A stretch of 64,000 nt of DNA from Nocardia sp. NBC_00565 (GCF_036345915.1 NZ_CP107785.1:6696001-6760000), one strand, 5' to 3'. Positions 22,668-31,554 are shown, counted from the stretch's first letter. Notes: generated by a model not told the origin, from the letters alone. Translations and numbers: made by a program.

Positions 22668-23746
22668 CAGTGACCACCCTTCCCTTGGCAGCGCGGCGCG
22701 GCGTTGGTGTAGAGCGGCTGGTTGACCGTCGGCAGTCCGGCGGGGAGGTTGAGCTGCGGCGCGTCCACCGCGCCCGGCCCGACCACGATGTCGATACCGC
22801 AGAGATAGAACTGGAACCAGGAGCCGTAGCTGCCGGCACGGCCGAGCTTTTCCATCTTGATCGGCAGGTTGGTCAGTGCCGTGTTCACTTCATCCTTGCG
22901 CTCGTCGAGAGTGCCGGTCAGCTGGCTGAGCCCGGCGATCGAGCCCTGCAGCGTCGGGCGGGTCGGCACGAGCAGATCCGCGGTGGCCGAGGCCAGATTG
23001 CCCAGCGAGGTGACCGAACTGCCGATCGTGTCGCGCTCGGCGGCCAGCCCGCTGACCAGCGCCTCGGTATTGACGATCAGTTGATCGAACTGGCCCTCGC
23101 GCTCGTTGACGGCGTTGAGCACCGCCGTCAGATTCCGCACCAGATCACCGATGACGGCGTCCTTGTCGGCGATCTTGTTGGTCAGGTTCGCGGTGGTCGC
23201 CACCAGATCGTGGATGGTGCCCTGCTCGCCCTGGAAGACCTGGATTATCTCGTAGGACAGCTTGTTCACATCATCGGCGGTGAGCGTCTGGAACAACGGA
23301 CGGAAGCCGTTGAACAGGGTGGTCAGATTCAGCGCGGGCCTGGTGTGCTCGAGCCCAATGGTCGCGCCCTTGTTGAGCTTGCGGCCCTGCTCGCCCGCAC
23401 CCTGCTCGAGGGCGATATAGCGCTGGCCGACCAGGTTTCGGTAGCGGATGGTCGCCGTCGTGGAGGCGGGCAGCCAATTGCGGTCGGTCAGTTCGAAACC
23501 GACCTCGGCCTGGCGCTTGTCCACGATCGAGACGCTGGTGACCTTGCCGACCCGCACACCGGCGATGCGCACCTCGTCACCCGGATTGAGCGACGTGACA
23601 TCGGTGAATCGCGCCTTGAACGCGGTGCCGCCGCCGGAGTAGTTGGCGATCGAGAGCCCGAGGATCGTCGTCGCGAAAATCGTGACGATGACAAAGATGA
23701 TGAGCTTGGTCAGCGGCGATCCGAGGCCGCGCATCCTTTCCTTCAT
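22667..23746 (-). CDS. Mce family protein, MceB position
   Basis: 359 residues. A membrane helix (LIIFVIVTIFATTILGLSIA) is followed by the MCE domain (FKARFTDVTSLNPGDEVRIA, GVRVGKVTSVSI, LVGQRYIALEQG). The coiled segment to about residue 300 ends in FQFYLCGIDIVVGPG, and two Cys residues (the other in APRCQGKGGH) may be bonded outside the membrane. It overlaps mceA by four bases. Confidence 0.88.
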   Translation of the reverse strand: MKERMRGLGSPLTKLIIFVIVTIFATTILGLSIANYSGGGTAFKARFTDVTSLNPGDEVRIAGVRVGKVTSVSIVDKRQAEVGFELTDRNWLPASTTATIRYRNLVGQRYIALEQGAGEQGRKLNKGATIGLEHTRPALNLTTLFNGFRPLFQTLTADDVNKLSYEIIQVFQGEQGTIHDLVATTANLTNKIADKDAVIGDLVRNLTAVLNAVNEREGQFDQLIVNTEALVSGLAAERDTIGSSVTSLGNLASATADLLVPTRPTLQGSIAGLSQLTGTLDERKDEVNTALTNLPIKMEKLGRAGSYGSWFQFYLCGIDIVVGPGAVDAPQLNLPAGLPTVNQPLYTNAAPRCQGKGGH

Positions 23747-25095
23747 CGCACGCTCACCTCGCTGCCACGGAATGCGGGCGCACCGATCCTGGTGACCCAG
23801 CTGGGCACCTGGTCCGGCGAAACACCGTTCGCCGCACCGTAGATCGTGCCGAGGGTCTGCTGTTCGGTCGCCGAACCCACCGTGGTCGGCACGTTCGCGG
23901 CCGGGTACACGCCGAACTGCGGCGCCTCCAACTTGCCGCTGACCTGGTCGCCAGGGTTACGGCTCGGGACGGCATAGGAGCCGTCATTACTCGGTCCGCC
24001 GGTGTACTGCCCGGGATCGGTGAAGACCGGGTACTCCGGCACGCACCAGGGCCCTCGGGTATCCAGCCAGCGCGGCTCGTCCTGGTTGGGCAGGTATTTG
24101 CCACGAGTGTTGGTCAACTCGATGCTCACCCGCGAGCCGGGCCGCGAAGTGCCCATGCCCATGAGCTGGTCGATGCGCGGCTTCATCTTGGCGAAGTTCG
24201 CCAGCGCGCAGGTGTAGGTCGGTGAGTAGGTGGCCAGCAGTTCCAGCGCGGGGCGGGAGTCGGCGGCCAGGTCGATGATGTTGTCGCGGTTGGCGATCAG
24301 GAAGTCCGCGGTGGTGGCCGCGGTCGGATTCAGCGTGGCCAACAGGGTGTCGATCTGCGGGCGGCGCTGCACGATCGTCGCGTTGGTGGTGCGCAGATTG
24401 TCGAACGCGTCGACCAGTTGCGGTAGGGCATCGGAGTAGGTCGCGGCCACATCGGCGAAACTCACCAGATCCTGCTTGATATCGGGCATGACGCCGTTGA
24501 GGTCACGGAAGATGTTGTCCAACTTGTCGACCGACTCACCGAGCGCGAGGCCCTGGCCGGACAGCGCCTGCGACAGTGCGCCGAGGGTGGAGGCCAGATC
24601 CTGCGGCGGAATCGCCTGCAGCAGCGGCATCACGTCATCGAGCAGCTTGCTGATCTCGATGGCATTGCCGCTGGTGTCCTGATGGAGGGTCACACCATCG
24701 GTCAGGTGCTGCTTGCTGGCATCGTCGGGAATGACCAGGTCCACATACCGCTCACCGAAGAGCGTCTTCGGCAGCAGCCGGGCCGTCGCGTTGACCGGGA
24801 TCTGCTCGGCCTTGCCGGGATCGATCGCCAGGTCGAGGGTCACCTTGCCGCCCTCGGACCGGCTCGACCGCACCTCGCCGACATTGACGCCACGCACCTT
24901 CACATCGGCGTTGCGGGTCAACGCATTTCCCACGCTGTCGGTGATGAGATCGACCCGAACGGTCTCGACGAACGCCTTGTTGTAGATCGCGATCGTCGTC
25001 GCCAGGAACAGCGCACAGATCACGAAGAACGCGATACCGAGCAGCCGGATGCGCAACTTCTCCGTCGCGCGCCACATTTGCGTGCCGTTACTCAT
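23743..25095 (-). CDS. Mce family protein, MceA position
   Basis: 450 residues. A membrane helix at about 18-38 (LLGIAFFVICALFLATTIAI) is followed by the MCE domain (VDLITDSVGNALTRNADVKV, RGVNVGEVRSS, TLFGERYVDLVIP) and a long helical region. A C-terminal domain typical of MceA, with TRGPWCVPEYPVFTDPGQYT, closes the protein. The ATG overlaps the TGA of a 46-residue small ORF that lies between yrbEB and mceA and is made of repeat family B. Confidence 0.9.
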   Translation of the reverse strand: MSNGTQMWRATEKLRIRLLGIAFFVICALFLATTIAIYNKAFVETVRVDLITDSVGNALTRNADVKVRGVNVGEVRSSRSEGGKVTLDLAIDPGKAEQIPVNATARLLPKTLFGERYVDLVIPDDASKQHLTDGVTLHQDTSGNAIEISKLLDDVMPLLQAIPPQDLASTLGALSQALSGQGLALGESVDKLDNIFRDLNGVMPDIKQDLVSFADVAATYSDALPQLVDAFDNLRTTNATIVQRRPQIDTLLATLNPTAATTADFLIANRDNIIDLAADSRPALELLATYSPTYTCALANFAKMKPRIDQLMGMGTSRPGSRVSIELTNTRGKYLPNQDEPRWLDTRGPWCVPEYPVFTDPGQYTGGPSNDGSYAVPSRNPGDQVSGKLEAPQFGVYPAANVPTTVGSATEQQTLGTIYGAANGVSPDQVPSWVTRIGAPAFRGSEVSVR

Positions 25096-25232
25096 GACGG
25101 CACCTCACTGGCCATGATCTGTTCAGCTGTGTCTATTGTTCGCTCGCTCATGCCTGCGCCTCGCTGGCGCTCGGCTCCGGCACGAGCGCGCTGCTCGGCT
25201 GTGTCTATTGTTCGCTCGCTACGCTCGCTCAT
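25092..25232 (-). CDS. 46-residue small ORF built from repeat family B, between yrbEB and mceA
   Basis: The ATG at 25230-25232 overlaps the yrbEB stop (ATGA), and the TGA at 25092-25094 overlaps the mceA start (ATGA), so this short frame bridges the operon with coupling at both ends. It begins MSERSERTIDTAEQ and repeats MSERTIDTAEQ at residue 28, from two DNA copies of a 23-bp sequence at 25126-25148 and 25198-25220. It looks like an inserted repeat that kept the frame and both overlaps. Whether a peptide accumulates is unknown; its job may be ribosome hand-over to mceA (inference). No similar ORF is needed in typical mce operons. Confidence 0.6.
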   Translation of the reverse strand: MSERSERTIDTAEQRARAGAERQRGAGMSERTIDTAEQIMASEVPS

Positions 25233-25235
25233 CCG
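25124..25235 (-). repeat. Repeat family B, copy 1 (internally duplicated)
   Basis: In the gene direction it reads TGAGCGAGCGTAGCGAGCGA, then ACAATAGACACAGC, a spacer, GCCGAGCGCCAGCGAGGCGC, and a second first-half (TGAGCGAGCGAACAATAGAC). Sister elements precede hadAB, grcC, menD and menE in the same orientation relative to the following gene. Confidence 0.75.
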
Positions 25236-26095
25236 GCGACCCGCACTGTCGTGGTGGTGCCCCAGATGGCGAGGCTGAGGAAGAAGTCGAGCACGTTCAC
25301 CAACACGATCGCCGCGCGCACCGCGCGGCCAACGGCGACGCCGACTCCGGCCGGTCCGCCGGTGGCGTTGAAGCCGTAATAGCAGTGCACCATGATGATC
25401 ACGAACGCGAAGACCAGCACTTTGACGAATGAATACAAGACGTCTTCGGGTGGCAGGAACAGACTGAAATAGTGGTCATAGGAGCCACTGGACTGTCCGT
25501 TGAACCAGATGCTGATCATCCGCGATGCCAGGAACGTGCCGAGCAGGCCGACGATGTAGAGCGGGATGACCGCGAGGAAGCCCGCGATCACCCGGGTGGT
25601 GACCAGGAACGGCACACCGGGCACCGCCATCACCTCGAGCGCGTCGATCTCCTCGGATATCCGCATCGCGCCGAGCTGGGCGGTGAAACCACAACCGACC
25701 GTTGCCGATAGCGCCAACGCGGCGACCAGCGGCGCGATCTCGCGAGTGTTGATGTAGGCGGTGAGGAAGCCGGTCAGCACCGAGCTGCCGAGCGAGTCCA
25801 GTGCCTTGAAGCCCTGCAGGCCGACGACGACGCCGACCGAACCGGACATGAACACGATGACGCCGATGGTGCCGCCGATGACGGCCAGCGCACCGCTGCC
25901 GAAGGTCACCTCGGCCAGCAGCCGCATGACCTCCTTGCGGTAGTGCACGGCGGTGCGCGGAATCCAGGCAATGGCCTTGGAGTAGAACGACATCTGATCG
26001 CCGGCGCGGTCGATGATGTTCACCGGCATGCGCGCGATCTCACGGACCCGGCGGGCGGACTTGGCCAGGACCGGGGGGCGATAGGGGGTGGCCAC
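25229..26095 (-). CDS. yrbEB: MlaE-family permease of the mce transporter, YrbEB
   Basis: 288 residues with five or six membrane helices. The family signature is clear: an EI(D/A)-type coupling segment MRISEEIDALEVMAVPG that contacts the ATPase, and a glycine-rich ATVGCGFTAQLGAMRISEEI stretch. It forms the membrane dimer with YrbEA beneath the Mce hexamer. It starts three bases after the yrbEA stop. Its stop lies within the first bases of repeat family B. Confidence 0.92.
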   Translation of the reverse strand: MATPYRPPVLAKSARRVREIARMPVNIIDRAGDQMSFYSKAIAWIPRTAVHYRKEVMRLLAEVTFGSGALAVIGGTIGVIVFMSGSVGVVVGLQGFKALDSLGSSVLTGFLTAYINTREIAPLVAALALSATVGCGFTAQLGAMRISEEIDALEVMAVPGVPFLVTTRVIAGFLAVIPLYIVGLLGTFLASRMISIWFNGQSSGSYDHYFSLFLPPEDVLYSFVKVLVFAFVIIMVHCYYGFNATGGPAGVGVAVGRAVRAAIVLVNVLDFFLSLAIWGTTTTVRVAG

Positions 26096-26098
26096 GGG

Positions 26099-26893
26099 TC
26101 AGGCGCCCTTGGCGGGGACGACTTGCAAATACACCAGGGTCAGGACCAAGTTCACGAAGAACAGCACCATGAACGTGATAACCACGGATTGGTTCACCGC
26201 GTCTCCGACTCCTTTCGGGCCCCCTTTGGGATGTAACCCCTTGTACGCGGCGATCACGCCGGCGAGCAGACCAAATATCAATGCCTTGATCTCGCCGATC
26301 CAAAGGTCGGGCAACTGCGCAAGTGCCGAGAACGAAGCGAGGTAGGCGCCGGGCGTGCCGCCCTGCAGCAGCACATTGAAGAAATAGCCTCCGGCGATGC
26401 CGACCACCGATACCAGGCCGTTGAGCAGCACCGCGACCAGCATCATGCCGAGTACGCGCGGCACCACCAGCCGTTGGATCGGATCGACGCCGAGTACTTC
26501 CATCGCGTCGATCTCCTCACGGATGGTGCGCGAGCCGAGATCGGCGGCGACCGCCGATCCGGCCGCGCCCGCGATGATCAACGCGGTGACAACGGGGGCG
26601 GCCTGCTGGACGGTAGCCAGCACGCTGGTAGCGCCGCTAAAGGATTCGGCGCCGAGTTGTTTGATCAAAGAGCCGGTCTGCAGCGCGACAACCGCACCGA
26701 ATGGGATGGCGACCAGTGCGCTGGGCAAGATCGAGACACTCGCGATGAACCACGACTGCTCGATGAATTCGCGCACTTGGAAAGGCCGTTTGAACGTCTT
26801 GCGCAGTACGTCGATGAACAGCGCAAAGATGTTGCCGGCCTGGCCAAACCCCGACTCCAGAGGAGTCCGCAATCGCGCCAGGGTGGAATACAC
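26099..26893 (-). CDS. yrbEA: MlaE-family permease of the mce transporter, YrbEA
   Basis: 264 residues, GTG start. The coupling motif IREEIDAMEVLGVDPIQRLV and the preceding GAAGSAVAADLGSRT are the YrbEA counterparts of the YrbEB motifs. The N-terminal helix FIEQSWFIASVSILPSALVA is amphipathic. It starts 11 bases after mceG, so permeases, substrate-binding proteins and ATPase are encoded in one unit. Confidence 0.92.
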   Translation of the reverse strand: MYSTLARLRTPLESGFGQAGNIFALFIDVLRKTFKRPFQVREFIEQSWFIASVSILPSALVAIPFGAVVALQTGSLIKQLGAESFSGATSVLATVQQAAPVVTALIIAGAAGSAVAADLGSRTIREEIDAMEVLGVDPIQRLVVPRVLGMMLVAVLLNGLVSVVGIAGGYFFNVLLQGGTPGAYLASFSALAQLPDLWIGEIKALIFGLLAGVIAAYKGLHPKGGPKGVGDAVNQSVVITFMVLFFVNLVLTLVYLQVVPAKGA

Positions 26894-26904
26894 GATCGCA
26901 GATG

Positions 26905-27981
26905 TTACCCGTTAGTTGTGTTGTGGCGCACGGTAGTGTCGAATGACCCACCCTGGTATCCACCCTGGTCGCCGTTCTGATACGCCATCACCTGCGTGTC
27001 GTCGCTCTGATCAAGTGAGTCACGGATCGCCGCCTGGGCCGCGTGCGGCAGGGTATGCATGATTTCGCGGACGCGCGCCTGCCGACGAATCACTGCCTGG
27101 CGCACCGGCATTCCGGGCGTGGCACGCATCTGCAGAATGATGCCCTCGACCTCTTCGGCGCCACCGTGGTGGTGTCCGGCGTCGACGAGCGCCTGCTCGC
27201 GCGCCATCTGCGCCTCGTCCTTCTCCTCGGACATACCGATCGGACCGATCATGCGGCCGTTGAGGAACTGCTTGACCACCGGCTCCTCGGAGGTCAGCAA
27301 GACCTCACGGGGGCCGAACATGACCAGCGAGCGACGGAACAGCATCCCGATGTTGTCAGGGACGGTACGAGCCAGGTTGATGTTGTGCGTGACGATCAGG
27401 ATCGTCGCGTCGATCTGCGCGTTGATATCGATCAACAGCTGCGACAGGTAAGAGGTACGCACCGGATCCAGACCCGAGTCCGGCTCGTCGACCAGGATGA
27501 TCTGCGGGTCCAACACCAGCGCACGGGCCAAACCGGCACGCTTGCGCATACCACCGGAGATCTCACCGGGCAGCTTGTTCTCCGCGCCCAGCAGACCGGT
27601 CAGCTCGAGCTTCTCCATCACGATCTTCTTGATGTCGGACTCGGTCTTCTTGGTGTGCTCACGCAACGGGAACGCGACATTGTCGAACAGATTCATGGAC
27701 CCGAACAGCGCACCGTCCTGGAACAGCACACCGAACAGCTTGCGGATCTCGTACAGCTCCTTATTGGAGCAAGTAGTGATATCGGTGCCATCGATAAAGA
27801 TGGAGCCGCGCTCCGGACGCAGCAAACCGATAAGAGACTTCAGAAAGACCGACTTACCGGTACCCGAGGGGCCGAGCAGCGCGCTGACCTCCCCGGAGGG
27901 CAGCGTCAGGGAGACATCCTGCCAAATACGCTGTGAACCGAAAGACTTCGTAACACCCTCGGTCCTGACCTCGACGCCCAC
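26905..27981 (-). CDS. mceG: ABC transporter ATPase of the Mce system, MceG/Mkl
   Basis: 358 residues from GTG 27979-27981, chosen because GGAGG lies six bases upstream and because mycobacterial Mkl begins at the same place (MGV...V...GLTKSFGS). Walker A is GPSGTGKS, the signature is EISGGMRKRAGLA and Walker B is ILVDEPDSGLD. The C-terminal extension with ARVREIMHTLPHAAQAAI is characteristic of MceG. In M. tuberculosis one Mkl, encoded away from its mce operons, serves all of them. Here it heads an mce operon, so it may be the dedicated or the shared ATPase. Confidence 0.95.
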   Translation of the reverse strand: MGVEVRTEGVTKSFGSQRIWQDVSLTLPSGEVSALLGPSGTGKSVFLKSLIGLLRPERGSIFIDGTDITTCSNKELYEIRKLFGVLFQDGALFGSMNLFDNVAFPLREHTKKTESDIKKIVMEKLELTGLLGAENKLPGEISGGMRKRAGLARALVLDPQIILVDEPDSGLDPVRTSYLSQLLIDINAQIDATILIVTHNINLARTVPDNIGMLFRRSLVMFGPREVLLTSEEPVVKQFLNGRMIGPIGMSEEKDEAQMAREQALVDAGHHHGGAEEVEGIILQMRATPGMPVRQAVIRRQARVREIMHTLPHAAQAAIRDSLDQSDDTQVMAYQNGDQGGYQGGSFDTTVRHNTTNG

Positions 27982-28175
27982 GCCAAACCTCCACAATTTC
28001 TCAGCGAGCAGCCCACCGGCGAACCGCGCTATTCGGTATCACGGTGTGTCGCGTCACAGTGGGTGCGGTCACTGTATCCCATGAGCTTGACGCGGCACAC
28101 CCCAACCTGACCGAAGAGTAACCCCGAATCTCTCTCAGTATTCGCGTTACCGTGGCCACGCCACGGACAAAGCAA

Positions 28176-28204
28176 ACGGGCGGCCCCCAATGGGGACCGC
28201 CCGT
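28176..28204 (-). terminator. Terminator of rplJL
   Basis: On the minus strand ACGGGCGG and CCCC pair with GGGG and CCGCCCGT around a small loop, giving a 12-bp stem with one unpaired base per side, followed by TTTGCTTTGTC. It lies about 55 bases after rplL, beyond a family A repeat. Confidence 0.85.
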
Positions 28205-28214
28205 CAGGCGTGCC

Positions 28215-28243
28215 GCGAGCGACTGCTTGCAGGTCGCTCGAAA
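28215..28243 (-). repeat. Repeat family A, copy after rplL
   Basis: The plus strand reads AGCGACTGCTTGCAGGTCGC between GCG and TCGAAA; in the rplL direction this is TTTCGAGCGACCTGC, AAGCAGTCGCTCGC. The palindrome is extended here to CGAGCGAC/GTCGCTCG. It sits 16 bases after the rplL stop and 11 bases before the terminator. Confidence 0.8.
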
Positions 28244-28258
28244 AAGCCGGCTCGCGAA

Positions 28259-28636
28259 TTACTTGACGGAGACCTTGGCGCCGGCCTCTTCCAGCTTCGC
28301 CTTGGCAGCCTCGGCCGCATCCTTGGCGACCTTCTCCAGGATCGGCTTCGGGGCGCCCTCGACCAGGTCCTTGGCTTCCTTCAGGCCCAGGCCCGAGACG
28401 ATCTCCCGGACCACCTTGATGACTTGGATCTTCTTGTCGCCCGCACCCTCGAGGATGACGTCGAACTCGTCCTGCTCCTCGACGGCCTCGGCCGGAGCGG
28501 CACCGGCGACGGCGGCGACGGCGACCGGAGCAGCCGCGGTGACCTCGAACTTCTCCTCGAACTTCTTGACGAAGTCCGACAGCTCGAGCAGGGTCATGTT
28601 GCCGAAGGTCTCGAGCAGTTCGTCAACGTTGGCCAT
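28259..28636 (-). CDS. rplL: Ribosomal protein L7/L12
   Basis: 125 residues. An N-terminal dimerisation domain ([20 protein letters not shown]), an Ala/Pro/Val hinge (about 33-50) and the globular C-terminal domain ([20 protein letters not shown] ... [14 protein letters not shown]) that recruits translation factors. It is 66 bases downstream of rplJ and co-transcribed with it. Confidence 0.97.
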   Translation of the reverse strand: MANVDELLETFGNMTLLELSDFVKKFEEKFEVTAAAPVAVAAVAGAAPAEAVEEQDEFDVILEGAGDKKIQVIKVVREIVSGLGLKEAKDLVEGAPKPILEKVAKDAAEAAKAKLEEAGAKVSVK

Positions 28637-28702
28637 TGTTGTTTCCTTTCGGTAGTTGGTTGTCTATGAGGGCGAGTCGCGCACGAGTCACCCGCATGGG
28701 TG

Positions 28703-29242
28703 TTACTCGGCGGCCGCGCCGCCCTCTTCGGCCTGCTTCTTCTCCTGCAGGGCGGCGGCCAGGCGGGCCACCTGCGAAGCGGGAGCGTTGAACAGACCGG
28801 CAGCCTTCGCCAGATTGCCCTTCATGGCGCCGGCCAGCTTCGCCAGCAGCACCTCGCGGGACTCCAGGTCGGCGATCTTCTCGACCTCGGCAACGGACAG
28901 CGCGGCGCCGTCCATGTACCCGCCCTTGATGATGAGCGCCTTGTTGTCCTTGGCGAAGGTCTTGATGGCCTTCGCTGCGTCGACCGGCTCACCCTTGATG
29001 AAGGCGATGGCGGTCGGTCCGACGAACAAGTCGTCCAGGCCCACGACGCCCGCTTCCGCGGCCGCACGCTTGACCAGGGTGTTCTTGGCGACGGAGTAGG
29101 TAGCGCCTTCGCCGAGCGCGCGACGCAGATCGGTGATCTTGCCGACCGACAGACCACGGTATTCCGTGATGACGGTGGCCGACGAGCTCTTGAACTGCTC
29201 CGCGATCTCCGCGACCGCGGTGACCTTCTCGGGTTTTGCCAT
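28703..29242 (-). CDS. rplJ: Ribosomal protein L10
   Basis: 179 residues from the ATG at 29240-29242 ([17 protein letters not shown]), preceded by GAGGAGGCG. The rRNA-binding part contains [20 protein letters not shown] and [12 protein letters not shown]; the C-terminal helix carries L12 dimers. A longer frame upstream reads through a family A repeat and is not coding. The L10-L12 complex usually represses its own leader; the 300-nt leader here is suitable, but I cannot identify the site. Confidence 0.96.
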   Translation of the reverse strand: MAKPEKVTAVAEIAEQFKSSSATVITEYRGLSVGKITDLRRALGEGATYSVAKNTLVKRAAAEAGVVGLDDLFVGPTAIAFIKGEPVDAAKAIKTFAKDNKALIIKGGYMDGAALSVAEVEKIADLESREVLLAKLAGAMKGNLAKAAGLFNAPASQVARLAAALQEKKQAEEGGAAAE

Positions 29243-29300
29243 ACTTCGCCTCCTCTCTGGATGTCGGTTCGTATTCGAACTGCCGAGTACCAGGGGGTCG

Positions 29301-29335
29301 CTAGCGACTGCTTGCAGGTCGCTCGAAAGGGTCAG
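29301..29335 (-). repeat. Repeat family A, copy before rplJ
   Basis: In the rplJ direction it reads CTGACCCTTTCGAGCGACCT, GCAAGCAGTCGCTAG. It lies about 60 bases upstream of the rplJ start, inside the leader, and carries the complete CTGACC flank that defines the family's 5' edge. Confidence 0.8.
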
Positions 29336-29346
29336 CGACAAAGCAA

Positions 29347-29375
29347 ACGCCCCGAACGCAGAGCGTTCCGGGGCG
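29347..29375 (-). terminator. Hairpin with U-rich tail in rplJ leader
   Basis: CGCCCCGGAACGC pairs with GCGTTCGGGGCG (one bulged G) around TCT, followed on the minus strand by TTTGCTTTGTC. The same 13-base tail sequence (GACAAAGCAAACG on the plus strand) follows the rplL terminator. It may end the FMN reductase transcript or attenuate rplJL. Confidence 0.7.
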
Positions 29376-29549
29376 CAATAGAATTCTCGACCCGGGCAAG
29401 CCCGGACCTAGATTCCCAGCCTCGGCTCTCCCTGCGTGGGCCGCCAGCGATATCGCCGGACCTTCGACTACACCCATACGGGCACAGCGACCAACGGTCT
29501 TCGGTAGAACGGATTGGGTAGTTATCGAACTGGTCGATTACTGCTGCCC

Positions 29550-29579
29550 AGAGTACCTGGCGTGCCCACGATCTGCCAA
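29550..29579 (-). promoter_or_regulatory. Candidate rplJ promoter
   Basis: TTGGCA (complement of 29574-29579) and TACTCT (complement of 29550-29555) with an 18-bp spacer. Only the pattern supports it. Confidence 0.3.
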
Positions 29580-29660
29580 AACGGGGTCTACTTCTCGTGG
29601 CAATGCTGGGCTGACCCAAATCCGCAGAACCCCAGGGCCACTGCCCGTCGAGGCGATGGG

Positions 29661-30215
29661 TCAGGCGGGTGCAAGTGTCGCTTGGCGGACCAGGCGGTGT
29701 AGTGCCTGTAGTGCGCCGGTGCGGAATTCGGGGGTGGTGACCAGGCCGGTCGCGTCGACGGCGTCGCGCGCTACCGGGAGGCGGGCGCAGGTGGCCGGGT
29801 CGACGATCGCACCGACGTAACCCAGCACCGTGGTCAGGGTGGCGGCGGCGCCTTCGCCGCGACCTTGGGCGGCGACATTGAGGAAGGCCGTTGGCTTTTC
29901 GTAGAGGTCGGCGGTGCCGACGGTCCAGTCGAGCAGGTTCTTGAAACTGCCGGGGAGGGTGCCCGCGTATTCGGGGGTGCAGAGCAGGACCGCGTCGGCG
30001 CGCGAAATATGTTCGTGCAGTGCGACAACCGACGGATGGCCGGTCCCGTCATCATCCGGACTGAACGCCGGAAGCTCGGCGAGGCCCTGGTACCAGAAGG
30101 TTTCGATCCCCTCGGGCGCGATCGCCGCCACGGTGCGCAGTGCGGCGGTATTGGTCGAGGCACTACGCGTGCTCCCGGATATGAGCAGAACAGCGGTCAC
30201 CTCAGGGCCAACCAT
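29661..30215 (-). CDS. NADPH-dependent FMN reductase family protein
   Basis: 184 residues with a flavodoxin-like fold. The FMN phosphate loop is ISGSTRSASTNTAALR, and the second signature CTPEYAGTLPGSFKNLLDW is typical of NAD(P)H-dependent FMN/quinone reductases. It probably reduces quinones, azo compounds or chromate. It stands alone between rplA and rplJ, a place where M. tuberculosis carries unrelated genes, so it is an accessory insertion in the ribosomal block. Confidence 0.85.
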   Translation of the reverse strand: MVGPEVTAVLLISGSTRSASTNTAALRTVAAIAPEGIETFWYQGLAELPAFSPDDDGTGHPSVVALHEHISRADAVLLCTPEYAGTLPGSFKNLLDWTVGTADLYEKPTAFLNVAAQGRGEGAAATLTTVLGYVGAIVDPATCARLPVARDAVDATGLVTTPEFRTGALQALHRLVRQATLAPA

Positions 30216-30242
30216 CGCCGCGCGCGAATTAGTCCGAATACG

Positions 30243-30283
30243 CGCACAGGGCGGGAACGCGAATCGCGTTCCCGCCCTGTGCG
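30243..30283 (-). terminator. Terminator of rplKA
   Basis: A perfect stem of up to 20 bp: CGCACAGGGCGGGAACGCGA against TCGCGTTCCCGCCCTGTGCG, with only one base between the arms. It lies 27 bases after the rplA stop. Confidence 0.85.
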
Positions 30284-30309
30284 GTGAGCTACCGAGGCTC
30301 GGGTGCTAC

Positions 30310-31023
30310 TTACGCATCCTCATCGAGGAGGTTGCGGGTGCGGTTCGGGTCCACCGGGATGCCCGGTCCGGTGTTCGTCGAGACCGTCACCTTCTTGACG
30401 TAGCGGCCCTTGGCGGTCGACGGCTTGGCGCGCAGGATCTCGTCCAGCGCGGCGCCGTAGTTCTCCACCAGCTTGGCATCGTCGAAGGACGCCTTGCCGA
30501 TGACGAAGTGCAGGTTGGCCTGCTTGTCGACGCGGAAGTTGATCTTGCCGCCCTTGATGTCGTTGACGGCCTTGGTCACATCGTTGGTGACCGTGCCCGT
30601 CTTCGGGTTCGGCATCAGGCCGCGCGGGCCGAGGACACGCGCGATCCGGCCGACCTTGGCCATCTGGTCCGGGGTGGCGATCGCGGCGTCGAAGTCCAGC
30701 CAGCCGCCCTGGATCCGCTCGATCAGATCCTCGGCGCCGACAGCGTCCGCACCGGCGGTCTCGGCCTCGGCGGCCTTCTCACCGGCCGCGAACACGATGA
30801 CGCGGGCGGTCTTACCGGTGCCGTGCGGCAGGTTGACCGTGCCGCGGACCATCTGGTCGGCCTTGCGGGGATCCACACCGAGACGAACGGCGACCTCGAC
30901 GGTCGCGTCGGTCTTGGCGGTGGCGGTCTCCTTCGCCAGGCGCGCGGCGGCCAGCGGGGAGTAGAGCTGAGTCTTGTCGACCTTCTCGGCCGCGGCGAGA
31001 TACGCCTTGCTTCGTTTTGCCAT
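30310..31023 (-). CDS. rplA: Ribosomal protein L1
   Basis: 237 residues, full length. The rRNA-binding motif region [20 protein letters not shown] and the N-terminal [15 protein letters not shown] are characteristic. It lies 96 bases after rplK in the same unit; L1 typically represses this operon through its leader. Confidence 0.97.
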   Translation of the reverse strand: MAKRSKAYLAAAEKVDKTQLYSPLAAARLAKETATAKTDATVEVAVRLGVDPRKADQMVRGTVNLPHGTGKTARVIVFAAGEKAAEAETAGADAVGAEDLIERIQGGWLDFDAAIATPDQMAKVGRIARVLGPRGLMPNPKTGTVTNDVTKAVNDIKGGKINFRVDKQANLHFVIGKASFDDAKLVENYGAALDEILRAKPSTAKGRYVKKVTVSTNTGPGIPVDPNRTRNLLDEDA

Positions 31024-31119
31024 GATTCTCTGTCCTTAAATGTTCTGGTTCAGACGTGGTTTGCGGGTCTGGCCGACCCTCCCACCTGGATCCCGGATCG
31101 AGTCCGGGACGACGGGAAC

Positions 31120-31554
31120 TCAGCCCTCGACGGTGATACCCATCGAGCGAGCGGTGCCCGCGATGATCTTGGCCGCCTGGTCGATGTCCTTGGCGTTCAG
31201 ATCTTCCTGCTTGGTCTTGGCGATCTCCCGGACCTGATCCATGGTGACCTTCGCGACCTTGGTCTTGTGCGGCTCGGCCGAGCCCTTCTGCACACCGGCG
31301 GCCTTGAGCAGCAGGCGAGCGGCGGGCGGGGTCTTCAGCTTGAAGTCGAAGGACCGGTCCTCGTACACCGAGATCTCGACCGGAATGACGTTGCCACGCT
31401 GCGACTCGGTCGCGGCGTTGTACGCCTTGCAGAACTCCATGATGTTGACGCCGTGCTGACCGAGCGCGGGGCCGACCGGAGGAGCCGGGTTCGCCTGGCC
31501 GGCCTGGATCTGAAGCTTGATGATCCCGGCGAGCTTCTTCTTCTTGGGGGGCAT
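31120..31554 (-). CDS. rplK: Ribosomal protein L11
   Basis: 144 residues. The N-terminal [20 protein letters not shown] loop, which with 23S rRNA forms the thiopeptide site, and the C-terminal [18 protein letters not shown] are intact. The proline-rich loop [10 protein letters not shown] has no substitutions known to give thiostrepton resistance. Confidence 0.97.

Larger units (their letters stand above)
29243..29660 (-). other. rplJ leader region, no gene
   Basis: 418 bp between the FMN reductase and rplJ. From upstream to rplJ it holds a weak promoter (TTGGCA, 18 bp, TACTCT; 29550-29579), about 150 bp without recognisable features, a strong hairpin with a U-rich tail at 29347-29375, a family A repeat, and the L10 ribosome-binding site. 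The hairpin lies downstream of the promoter, so it may act as an attenuator of rplJL. Confidence 0.5.
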
